DNA from: an uncultured Desulfuromonas sp.
GTDB taxonomy: Bacteria > Desulfobacterota > Desulfuromonadia > Desulfuromonadales > Trichloromonadaceae
Length of the DNA stretch: 5,029 nucleotides
Reading direction: 5' to 3'
Assembly: GCA_937982495.1 (NCBI GenBank)
Contig: CALJLX010000191.1
Coordinates: 1 to 5,029, forward strand
Below are positions 1-5,029 of the stretch, in pieces. The notes beneath the pieces are model-generated. The model saw only the letters and a program-made list of their open reading frames with translations, was not told where the DNA came from and searched no databases. Numbering within the stretch: the first letter of the stretch is position 1; each line of letters starts with the position of its first letter. Made by a program: the position numbers and the translations under genes.

Positions 1-720
1 CTGATCGAAAAAGTAGCCGTTGAGCCCGACCCGCAGGGTTTTGGGGAAGATGGCCGTATCCAGGGTAAAATTCCCGTGCCAGGCCTGCCCCGCCTTGAGT
101 TCGTCGGCGCCGCCGAAGGGATCGTCGTTCGTGTCGTTCCACAGGTAGTGAATGCGCCAGGAGGCCGTCACTTTCTGGGTGAGAAAGAGCGTCGCCGACC
201 AGTAGGGGTTGAAGGAGAAATGGTTGCTGCCGGGATTGAGCGCCTTGTTCTCGTCGTACTTCCCGGTCGGCCAGATGGTCTGCAGCTCGATACGGTTGAG
301 CATCAGCGGCCCTTCCTTGCCCATGATCGGATCCCACTGGAGAAAGGGGCCGACCAGCAGATCGCCAAAGCCGGAATCCGTTTCCGGCAGGGGATCGCTG
401 TCGATGAAAACCAGCGGCAGCATGACGTTGAGTCCCCAGCGGGCGCCGGGGAGAAGTTCGCTTGCCGACTGGTAAATGGCCTGGGTCAGACTGATGCTCA
501 CATCGACCGAGGGGTCGTCGAAAGGCAAGCCCGCCAGTTTGTCGGCGGTGTAGTACTGGAGATATTCGGTCAGATAGAGTCCGCTTCCGGCGGGGGGGGC
601 GCCGTCGAGAAAACTGGTGAAGCCGAGGTTGACCGACGGCTGGTTGAAGGCGGCGACGGGCCCGGCCGACAGGACCACGCCCAAAAGAAGAAAAAGACTC
701 AACCGGTAGAATCGACGCAT
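1..720 (-). CDS. Outer-membrane beta-barrel protein, SphA / phenol_MetA_deg (COG4313) family; C-terminus outside window
   Basis: The first 240 residues are present and the frame is open through base 1, so the gene is cut by the window edge. Residues 1-24 form a signal peptide: Arg-Arg at 2-3, a Leu-rich core, and a likely cut after PVAA, giving a mature start at FNQP. The rest alternates polar and hydrophobic residues as in a beta-barrel. Family landmarks are GFGDLLVGP (117-125), PTGKYD (151-156), NPGSN (162-166) and VGLNGYFFDQ (231-240), which match the pattern of the COG4313 outer-membrane proteins annotated as 'SphA' or 'transporter'. Family members are thought to be channels for hydrophobic or aromatic compounds; the substrate here cannot be read from sequence. 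The start is fixed by a GAGGAG Shine-Dalgarno at 727-732, 6 bases upstream, and by the signal peptide. It lies downstream of a terminator, so it is probably a separate transcription unit from the CHASE2 operon. An unbroken run of eight C (coding strand) lies in codons 41-43. Confidence 0.85.
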   Translation of the reverse strand, partial: MRRFYRLSLFLLLGVVLSAGPVAAFNQPSVNLGFTSFLDGAPPAGSGLYLTEYLQYYTADKLAGLPFDDPSVDVSISLTQAIYQSASELLPGARWGLNVMLPLVFIDSDPLPETDSGFGDLLVGPFLQWDPIMGKEGPLMLNRIELQTIWPTGKYDENKALNPGSNHFSFNPYWSATLFLTQKVTASWRIHYLWNDTNDDPFGGADELKAGQAWHGNFTLDTAIFPKTLRVGLNGYFFDQ

Positions 721-742
721 GGCTCGCTCCTCGTGTTCAGAT

Positions 743-768
743 AAAAAAAGGCCGACAGGAATCGGCCT
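743..768 (-). terminator. Intrinsic terminator of the fecR-ompA-CHASE2 operon
   Basis: Read on the minus strand, a perfect 7-bp stem (AGGCCGA / TCGGCCT, plus-strand 749-755 and 762-768) with a 6-base loop is followed at once by a T run (743-749 on the plus strand; the first T closes the stem). It lies 77 bases past the stop codon of the CHASE2-HD-GYP gene and 22 bases before the ATG of the next gene. Its orientation fits termination of the minus-strand operon. On the plus strand the A-run precedes the hairpin, so it is not a good terminator in that direction. Confidence 0.85.
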
Positions 769-769
769 A

Positions 770-798
770 GAATCATCGTTCACCCGAGGGCTTGTCAA
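770..798 (-). promoter_or_regulatory. Candidate sigma70 promoter for the outer-membrane protein gene
   Basis: A perfect -35 hexamer, TTGACA, lies at 793-798 on the minus strand. The -10 is weak: GATGAT at 772-777 (4 of 6, spacer 15) or a poorer match TGATTC at 770-775 (spacer 17). Transcription would start at about 765-770, on or just before the terminator hairpin, giving a short leader that begins with the hairpin. The perfect -35 and the need for a promoter after a terminator support it. The poor -10 and the overlap with the terminator weaken it. Confidence 0.35.
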
Positions 799-845
799 GA
801 AGAAATAAAACCATGTTCGCCGACCGGCCTCGCCTACGGTGGCGG

Positions 846-2867
846 CTACTTCAGCGGATCGAGGATGCCGCTCGGCAAATCGTCATTCTCCCCCTGCCCT
901 TTCAACTCCCCGTAAATGCGCTTCCAGTCCTTTTCGACCCGCAGAAAGGCCTCGACGATCTCGGGATCGAACTGGGTGCCACCGCGCTGGCGGATAATCC
1001 GAACCGCCGCGTCGTGACTGATGGAGGGTTTGTAGACCCGCTGACAGACCAGGGCATCGTAAACGTCGGCGATGGCCATCAAGCGCCCGGGCAGGGGGAT
1101 TTCCTCCCCCTTGAGCCCTTCCGGATAGCCGCTGCCGTCCCACCACTCATGGTGGCAATAGACGATTTCCCGGGCCATCTGCAAAGCCGGACTGCCGGAA
1201 ACCCCGGCGCGGCGTTCCGCCTCATCGATCACCTGGCGCCCGTAGGTGGTGTGTTTCTTGACTTCGTCATACTCCTCGGGGGTCAGGCGGCCGGGCTTGA
1301 GCAGCAGCAGATCGGGCACCCCGACCTTGCCGATGTCGTGCAGGGAGGCCAGTCGGCAGAGAAGATCGATGGTCTCGGGGGTGAGGATCCTGCCGTAGCG
1401 GGGATGGTGACTCAGTTCCTCGGCGACGGAACGCAGATATTGTTCCGTGCGCAGGATGTGCGCGCCGGTTTCGCTATCGCGGATGCTGGCCAGGGAACAG
1501 AGCGACTGCATCATGAAATTCTGCATGAACTCGGTCTGTTCCCGGTGCTGATGGGAGCGGCGCTCTTCGAAACGGAAGCGCAACAGGGTCGCGGCGCCGA
1601 GGATGGCGCACATGAGCAGTATCGGCATGATGGGAGAAAGATAAAGCCCATGCAGATTGAGGAGCCAGGCGCTTCCGGTCCAGAACAGCAGCCCGGAAAG
1701 GGCGGTCAGCAGCAGACCGACGGTCGGCGAAAGCCAGGCGAGCAAAAGCGGCAAGAGCAGGCCGGTAATGAGCAGCATGAGGATATCGGCGCCGGGGAAC
1801 CACCCCGGCACCCGAATAAAATCGCCGTTGAGGATGTTGGCGGCGATGCGGGCGTGGATTTCCACCCCGAGAAAGGTCTCACCCAGGGGGGAGACCAACC
1901 GGGTGTCGAGACCGGTGGCGGCGACGCCGACAAAAACCACTTTATCCTTGAGCCGGACGGCGGCCTGGGGATCGTCCAGCAGGGCGCCGGCGGAAATCCG
2001 CTGCCAGCCCCCCCGGGCCGCCGGGAAATCGATGAGAAAATTACCCTGATTATCCAGGGGAATCCGACGCTCCCCCCAGCGCAGAAAGAGCTCATCGCGC
2101 CCAGCCTGCAGCGCCGGAGTCTCGACACCATCGGCAAGAAGCAGGGTCGCCAGGGCCAGACCGGGGTAAAGCTCGCCCTGGGCGGCAATCAACAGGGGGA
2201 TGCGACGAAAGATGCCGTCGCGATCGGCGACGGCATTGAGAAAGCCGGCGGCGGGAACCCTGGCGGCGAGTTCCGGCAGAACCCCCAGGCGTCCTCGGGC
2301 TTCGAAGAGACGGGATTCGGGCACGGGCAGGGCCAAAGAGGGCGGCTCGGCGCCGGTCCAGACGCCGGCGCCGGGAGCTTCGAAATGAACCTTGTAGCCC
2401 AGGACAAAGGGGCCGCCGGCAAGAACCCCGGCCAGGGCCTGGTCGGAAAAGGGGGGATTCGGCGTTTGAAACAGCGCCTTGAGCCGCTCCCGCAACGCCG
2501 GATCCAAGGATTCGGGGCGCATGCGATCCGGTTCGGCGAGCATCATGTCGATCCCCACCGCGCGGGGCTCGGCCCGTCGCACCTGGTCCATCAGCAGCGC
2601 CAGCAGCGAGCGGGGCCAGGGCCACTGACCAAAGGCTTGCAGGCTGGGGTCGTCGATATCGACGATGACCACCTGGGGATCGTCGATGGATTCGGCGGAA
2701 GCCCGAAGCAGCAGATCGTAGACCCGCTGGTCCAGTTCGCTGACCAGAGCCGGTCGCCAGACGGAGAGGAGACAAGCCAGAAGGGTGAGCCCCAATCCGA
2801 CCAGCAGAATGAGCAGCCGCCCGCGGATGAGATCGCGGCCGATCCGCGATTCGAGCAGATGCAGCAT
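846..2867 (-). CDS. CHASE2 receptor fused to HD-GYP cyclic-dinucleotide phosphodiesterase
   Basis: A 673-residue inner-membrane signalling protein. An N-terminal membrane segment (about 17-36) is followed by a periplasmic CHASE2 domain (about 40-350) with DPQVVIVDIDDPSL (63-76), WPWPR (82-86), a GFLNAVADRDGIFRRIPL stretch (208-225) and GVEIHARIAANIL (334-346). Three hydrophobic segments follow (about 358-380, 383-403, 408-428), the usual CHASE2 layout. After a short linker without a PAS or HAMP domain comes HD-GYP (about 455-645). Its visible key residues are E466 and H470 (ETGAH), H510-D511-K514 (HDIGK), H539, H572-H573, G580-Y581-P582 and D601. HD-GYP enzymes hydrolyse cyclic di-GMP to pGpG or GMP, so the likely role is to lower cyclic di-GMP in response to a periplasmic signal. 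The ATG overlaps the stop of the upstream lipoprotein gene by one base (TGATG). No clear Shine-Dalgarno precedes it, so translation is probably coupled. The ligand is unknown, and activity on another cyclic dinucleotide is possible. Confidence 0.95.
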   Translation of the reverse strand: MLHLLESRIGRDLIRGRLLILLVGLGLTLLACLLSVWRPALVSELDQRVYDLLLRASAESIDDPQVVIVDIDDPSLQAFGQWPWPRSLLALLMDQVRRAEPRAVGIDMMLAEPDRMRPESLDPALRERLKALFQTPNPPFSDQALAGVLAGGPFVLGYKVHFEAPGAGVWTGAEPPSLALPVPESRLFEARGRLGVLPELAARVPAAGFLNAVADRDGIFRRIPLLIAAQGELYPGLALATLLLADGVETPALQAGRDELFLRWGERRIPLDNQGNFLIDFPAARGGWQRISAGALLDDPQAAVRLKDKVVFVGVAATGLDTRLVSPLGETFLGVEIHARIAANILNGDFIRVPGWFPGADILMLLITGLLLPLLLAWLSPTVGLLLTALSGLLFWTGSAWLLNLHGLYLSPIMPILLMCAILGAATLLRFRFEERRSHQHREQTEFMQNFMMQSLCSLASIRDSETGAHILRTEQYLRSVAEELSHHPRYGRILTPETIDLLCRLASLHDIGKVGVPDLLLLKPGRLTPEEYDEVKKHTTYGRQVIDEAERRAGVSGSPALQMAREIVYCHHEWWDGSGYPEGLKGEEIPLPGRLMAIADVYDALVCQRVYKPSISHDAAVRIIRQRGGTQFDPEIVEAFLRVEKDWKRIYGELKGQGENDDLPSGILDPLK

Positions 2868-3481
2868 CAGCGCACGGTAATTTCGACGCGGCGGTTGCGC
2901 GGCTCGGACACTTCGTCGGCGGTCGGCACCAACGGATTGCGTTCGCCGTGGGACGCGGTTTCAAGCACTACCGGGTCGATGCCGGCAGCGGTCAACAGCG
3001 TGGCGATAATCGCGGCACGCTCCCGGGAAAGCCGCATATTGGCTTCATTGGAGCCGACGGTGTCGGTGTGGCCGACGACGCTGGTATCGACCGAACGACG
3101 CTCGCGAATCGTCGCGACAACCTCGGGGATGAGGGCCTGGGATTCGGCGGTGAGTTCCTTGGAGCCTTTTTGGAAATAGAGAATGAAGCGTCGTACCGGT
3201 TCCGCCTGCGCCGTCAGGGCGTCATGGAAGCGAGCCTTGACCTCGTCGGGGGAGAGCAGGACGGGGGTCTCGGGAGAAGCGGCTTCGGCGACATCCGTGC
3301 CCTGCCAGGCCTGCCCGAGGGTTTGCGTCCCTTGCGGATTGACGACGGTGATGCTCCCTACCGTACCGTCCTCGTCCGGCAGCAGCACGAACCGGCTTTT
3401 CGGCGGGACCTGGGGCGCGGCGCAAGCCACCAACATTGCAGAGAGACAAACCACGACCGGTATTCGCGACAACAAGCCCAT
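2867..3481 (-). CDS. OmpA-family peptidoglycan-binding lipoprotein
   Basis: Predicted 204 residues. Residues 1-19 form a lipoprotein signal peptide ending in the lipobox LVAC with the lipidated Cys at 20. The next residue is Ala rather than Asp, which fits sorting to the outer membrane. Residues 21-96 are a linker of no recognised domain. Residues 97-204 are an OmpA C-terminal domain: LYFQKGSKEL (101-110), VVGHTDTVGSNEANMRLSRERA (135-156) and the closing EPRNRRVEI (193-201). D140 and R155 have the spacing of the Asp/Arg pair that holds the diaminopimelate peptide in OmpA of Acinetobacter. It therefore probably tethers the outer membrane to the wall or senses wall state. An in-frame ATG 48 bases upstream lies inside the preceding gene and would put Arg-rich sequence ahead of the signal peptide. 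The start at 3481 is preferred because of its strong Shine-Dalgarno. It is the middle gene of the operon and its stop overlaps the CHASE2 gene's start. Confidence 0.93.
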   Translation of the reverse strand: MGLLSRIPVVVCLSAMLVACAAPQVPPKSRFVLLPDEDGTVGSITVVNPQGTQTLGQAWQGTDVAEAASPETPVLLSPDEVKARFHDALTAQAEPVRRFILYFQKGSKELTAESQALIPEVVATIRERRSVDTSVVGHTDTVGSNEANMRLSRERAAIIATLLTAAGIDPVVLETASHGERNPLVPTADEVSEPRNRRVEITVR

Positions 3482-3490
3482 CCGACGATC

Positions 3491-3500
3491 CCTCCTCCTC
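3491..3500 (-). promoter_or_regulatory. Ribosome binding site deciding the lipoprotein start
   Basis: On the minus strand, the purine-rich run GAGGAGGAGG ends 9 bases before the ATG at 3481. It lies in the 25-base gap after the FecR-domain gene. It supports the shorter lipoprotein start, which places the signal peptide at the N-terminus, over the in-frame ATG at 3529. Confidence 0.8.
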
Positions 3501-3506
3501 GATAAG

Positions 3507-3947
3507 CTATCCGACGATATCCATGACAAAATGCGTTCCCCTCACCCCCACCGTTCCCACCGGGGTTTCCAGCCGCACGGCATCGGGGGCGAGTTTGGAG
3601 ATCTGCCCGGAAACGAAGGCCGCCATGCCCCGGGCCAGACGCAGCACAAGCCCCAGGCGTCCCTCGCCGGGGGCGAACTCGAACTGCTCGACCGCCAGGT
3701 CGCTGTTGCCGCCCAGGGAAAGACGGGTATCGTCGCGAAAAATCACGCCGACCCGGCCCGTTTCCCCGGTTTTGAGCTGATCCCCGCGATAGAGGAGCGT
3801 TCCCACCTTCGCCGCGAGCATTTCGCCGCCACGGAGGACAAAAACCTCACCCTCCACCTTCTTGATGCTGCCGATGCGCTCATCCTGAGCCTGGGCGAAA
3901 GCGGGAAAGAGCACCAGCACAGTCAGAAGCACACGCAACCAGCACAT
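3507..3947 (-). CDS. Small secreted FecR-domain protein
   Basis: Predicted 146 residues: a signal peptide (1-20, cut after AQA) and then a single FecR domain covering nearly the whole mature protein. Recognisable parts are GSIKKVEGEVFVLRGG (26-41), LYRGDQLKTGETGRVGVIF (52-70), DDTRLSLGGNSDL (72-84) and ETPVGTVGVRGTHF (127-140). There is no cytoplasmic anti-sigma region and no membrane anchor apart from the signal peptide. It is therefore not the classical FecR iron-siderophore regulator but one of the small periplasmic FecR-domain proteins of unknown molecular function. It is the first gene of an operon with an OmpA lipoprotein and a CHASE2 protein, and probably acts in the periplasm with them. 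ATGs at 3986 and 3980 are in frame but would lengthen the polar region before the signal peptide. The ATG at 3947 has a GGAGG 6 bases upstream and a normal signal peptide. Confidence 0.9.
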   Translation of the reverse strand: MCWLRVLLTVLVLFPAFAQAQDERIGSIKKVEGEVFVLRGGEMLAAKVGTLLYRGDQLKTGETGRVGVIFRDDTRLSLGGNSDLAVEQFEFAPGEGRLGLVLRLARGMAAFVSGQISKLAPDAVRLETPVGTVGVRGTHFVMDIVG

Positions 3948-3953
3948 AAACGC

Positions 3954-3958
3954 CCTCC
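3954..3958 (-). promoter_or_regulatory. Ribosome binding site deciding the FecR-domain start
   Basis: GGAGG within GTGGAGGGCG on the minus strand, 6 bases before the ATG at 3947. The upstream in-frame ATG at 3986 has only a weak GAAGG at 3 bases, so the downstream start is favoured. Confidence 0.7.
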
Positions 3959-4007
3959 ACGTTTGGGGTTGATGGTTCATCCGCATGGCCCTTCGGAGAA
4001 CCTTTTC

Positions 4008-4016
4008 ATACTAACA
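4008..4016 (-). promoter_or_regulatory. Candidate extended -10 promoter of the fecR-ompA-CHASE2 operon
   Basis: Minus strand reads TGT then TAGTAT (4 of 6 to TATAAT) in the only AT-rich patch of a GC-rich gap. The TG dinucleotide just before the hexamer gives an extended -10 element. No acceptable -35 is present at 16-18 bases, which is common for extended -10 promoters. Transcription would start near 4001, about 54 bases before the FecR-domain ATG. An 8-bp palindrome, CCGATCGG, lies at 4023-4030 in the would-be spacer and could be an operator. Confidence 0.4.
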
Positions 4017-4077
4017 TAAATGCCGATCGGACGTTGGCGGGCGAAATCGAGGGGGGAGTTGCTCGGCCGGGGGAAGA

Positions 4078-4491
4078 TCAAGCCTGGACGGATTGCCGCG
4101 CTTGCGGAGCCGCGGTGGCGCACTTTTCGTGCAAAGAGCTGAAAATCATGTCGAGCACCGCCTTCTGCCGCATCTCATGCTTGTTCAGCACCGCCAGACA
4201 ACTGCCCATGGGAAACTGTTTGTGCAGATATTCGGCGTCGCGTCCGGAAAGTATGATGATCCGGTTGCGCCCGACCCCCTTGGCCACGGCGTACCCGAGC
4301 ATCTTGCGGCCGTCGAGTCCCGGCATCTCCAGATCGAGAAGCAGCAGCGCCAGTTCGTCGTGAATCGCCGCCAGCCCCCGGATCGGGTCGAGACAGGTCG
4401 TGAATTCCAGCGCCGGATAGCGCGCGTGGACGTAATCCTCGATATAGTCGAGAAAGAGTTGATCGTCGTCGATCATAAGAACTTTCTGCAT
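4078..4491 (-). CDS. Stand-alone CheY-like response regulator receiver protein
   Basis: Predicted 137 residues, a single receiver domain with no output domain. The acidic pocket is D8-D9-D10 (VLMIDDDQ), the phosphoacceptor is D53 (LLLLDLEMPGLDG), the switch Ser is S82 (IILSGRD) and the conserved Lys is K104 (VLNKHE). All catalytic positions are present, so it should accept phosphate from a histidine kinase. No kinase is in the window. The last 17 or so residues form a short Ala/Gln-rich tail. Other in-frame ATGs lie at 4524 and 4500. The one at 4524 falls at the predicted transcription start and has no Shine-Dalgarno. The one at 4500 is adjacent to AAGAGG with no spacing. The ATG at 4491 has AAGAGG at 9 bases and begins just before the first beta strand. 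It lies upstream of the FecR operon on the same strand but has its own promoter, so a functional link is only possible, not shown. Confidence 0.92.
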   Translation of the reverse strand: MQKVLMIDDDQLFLDYIEDYVHARYPALEFTTCLDPIRGLAAIHDELALLLLDLEMPGLDGRKMLGYAVAKGVGRNRIIILSGRDAEYLHKQFPMGSCLAVLNKHEMRQKAVLDMIFSSLHEKCATAAPQARQSVQA

Positions 4492-4500
4492 TTTTTTCAT

Positions 4501-4506
4501 CCTCTT
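4501..4506 (-). promoter_or_regulatory. Ribosome binding site deciding the receiver start
   Basis: AAGAGG on the minus strand, 9 bases before the ATG at 4491 but touching the ATG at 4500. The spacing supports the shorter protein. Confidence 0.6.
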
Positions 4507-4528
4507 CGGAGCGGGAGCCGACATGAAA

Positions 4529-4556
4529 ATTAGACGGCATAAACCCTTTCTGTCAA
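4529..4556 (-). promoter_or_regulatory. Sigma70-type promoter of the receiver gene
   Basis: Minus strand has a perfect -35 TTGACA (4551-4556), a 16-base spacer, and TCTAAT (4529-4534; 5 of 6) as the -10. Transcription should start around 4522-4524, leaving a leader of about 31-33 bases before the ATG at 4491. It lies in the 91-base gap after polA, so the receiver gene need not depend on polA transcription. Confidence 0.7.
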
Positions 4557-4582
4557 GGGATTATTTTCGCTGAATCCGGTGC

Positions 4583-5029
4583 TTAATGGGCCTGGCGCCA
4601 GTTGCCGCCGACGCCGATATCAACCAGCAGCGGCACGCTCAACTCCAGCGCCCCTTCCATCTCGATCCGCACCAGCTCGCGCACCCTTTCCAGCTCGCCT
4701 AGGGGCACATCGAACACCAGTTCGTCGTGGACCTGGAGCACCATGCGCGTCTTCAGACTTTCCGCCGCCAACCGCCGGTGGATGCGGACCATGGCGACCT
4801 TGACGATGTCGGCGGCCGAGCCCTGGATCGGGTAGTTGATGGCGTTGCGCTCGGCGTAGCTGCGGATCGCGCCATTTTGGCTGTGAATTTCGGGAACGGC
4901 ACAGCGTCGCCCGAGCAACGTGGTGACGTACTGGTTCGCCCGGGCCTCCTCCTTCTTGCTCTCCATGAAGGTCTTGATGCCGGGGTAGCGGGCGAAATAG
5001 TTGTCGATGAAGACTTGCGCCTCGCGGGT
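4583..5029 (-). CDS. polA: DNA polymerase I, C-terminal part (N-terminus outside window)
   Basis: The frame is open to the right window edge and 148 residues plus the TAA stop are visible. This is the end of the family A polymerase domain. Recognisable parts are QVFIDNYFARYPGIK near the cut edge, the RNAINYPIQGSAADIVKVAM stretch (61-80), and motif C, LQVHDELVFDVP (98-109), with the His-Asp-Glu at 101-103 that includes a metal-binding Asp of the active site. The end (VGVGGNWRQAH) matches the usual Pol I C-terminus, so the protein ends normally. Pol I fills gaps in repair and removes RNA primers during lagging-strand synthesis. Whether the 5' and 3' exonuclease domains are present cannot be seen. 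The gap after it contains the promoter of the receiver gene and only a weak hairpin. Confidence 0.97.
   Translation of the reverse strand, partial: TREAQVFIDNYFARYPGIKTFMESKKEEARANQYVTTLLGRRCAVPEIHSQNGAIRSYAERNAINYPIQGSAADIVKVAMVRIHRRLAAESLKTRMVLQVHDELVFDVPLGELERVRELVRIEMEGALELSVPLLVDIGVGGNWRQAH

Noticed and set aside
76..744. 222-residue open frame on the plus strand
   Set aside because: Antisense to the outer-membrane protein gene, which has a signal peptide, Shine-Dalgarno and family motifs. The plus-strand product looks like no known protein.
846..2867. CHASE2 protein as an adenylate cyclase
   Set aside because: That is the most common CHASE2 fusion, but the C-terminal domain here has HDIGK and GYP motifs and no cyclase motifs.
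2092..2964. 290-residue Arg/Ala/Pro-rich open frame on the minus strand
   Set aside because: Out-of-frame shadow of the CHASE2 gene; low-complexity composition, no motif.
792..3179. 795-residue open frame on the plus strand
   Set aside because: It lies antisense to the CHASE2-HD-GYP and OmpA genes, whose products have clear domains. The product is Gly/Gln/Pro-rich with no recognisable domain or signal. It arises from codon bias in GC-rich DNA on the other strand.
3507..3947. FecR protein as a regulator of an ECF sigma factor for iron uptake
   Set aside because: It has a cleavable signal peptide, no cytoplasmic anti-sigma region, and no sigma factor or TonB-dependent receptor beside it.
3183..4019. 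278-residue open frame on the plus strand
   Set aside because: Antisense to the lipoprotein and FecR-domain genes, both of which are convincing.
4544..4559. Hairpin CCCTT / AAGGG after polA as an intrinsic terminator
   Set aside because: Only a 5-bp stem followed by three T. The bases are better explained by the -35 element of the receiver promoter, though weak termination cannot be excluded.
1..5029. CRISPR array, tRNA or rRNA gene, insertion sequence, prophage or attachment site
   Set aside because: No spaced direct repeats, cloverleaf, transposase or integrase sequence, or terminal inverted repeats were seen on either strand by reading.

Overview
The window looks like ordinary chromosome from a GC-rich Gram-negative bacterium. 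Lipoprotein, signal-peptide and outer-membrane beta-barrel signatures show a two-membrane envelope. The gene types (FecR-domain protein, OmpA lipoprotein, CHASE2 receptor, HD-GYP enzyme, COG4313-type porin) would fit a deltaproteobacterium of the Desulfuromonas/Geobacter kind; that placement is an inference from gene content. All five recognised genes plus the polA fragment lie on the minus strand, so the window reads from right to left.

Right end (5029 to 4583): the C-terminal 148 residues of DNA polymerase I (polA). Next (4491 to 4078) is a stand-alone CheY-like receiver protein with its own strong sigma70-type promoter at 4529-4556. A gap of 130 bases follows. It holds a C-rich, G-poor stretch, a short palindrome and a probable extended -10 promoter.

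Centre (3947 to 846): a compact three-gene operon. A small secreted FecR-domain protein is followed after 25 bases by an OmpA-like peptidoglycan-binding lipoprotein. That gene overlaps by one base (TGATG) with a 673-residue membrane protein that joins a periplasmic CHASE2 sensor to a cytoplasmic HD-GYP phosphodiesterase with a full set of catalytic residues. The likely logic is envelope sensing: two periplasmic or wall-bound partners plus a CHASE2 receptor that controls breakdown of cyclic di-GMP (or a related cyclic dinucleotide). This cooperation is inferred from operon structure and has not been shown.

Left end (720 to 1): after a good intrinsic terminator, the first 240 residues of an outer-membrane beta-barrel protein of the SphA/phenol_MetA_deg family, cut by the window edge. 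Its leader is unusual because the terminator of the upstream operon and its own probable promoter occupy nearly the same bases.

No RNA genes, CRISPR arrays, insertion sequences or long repeats were seen. Several long open frames on the plus strand are shadows of the GC-rich minus-strand genes.
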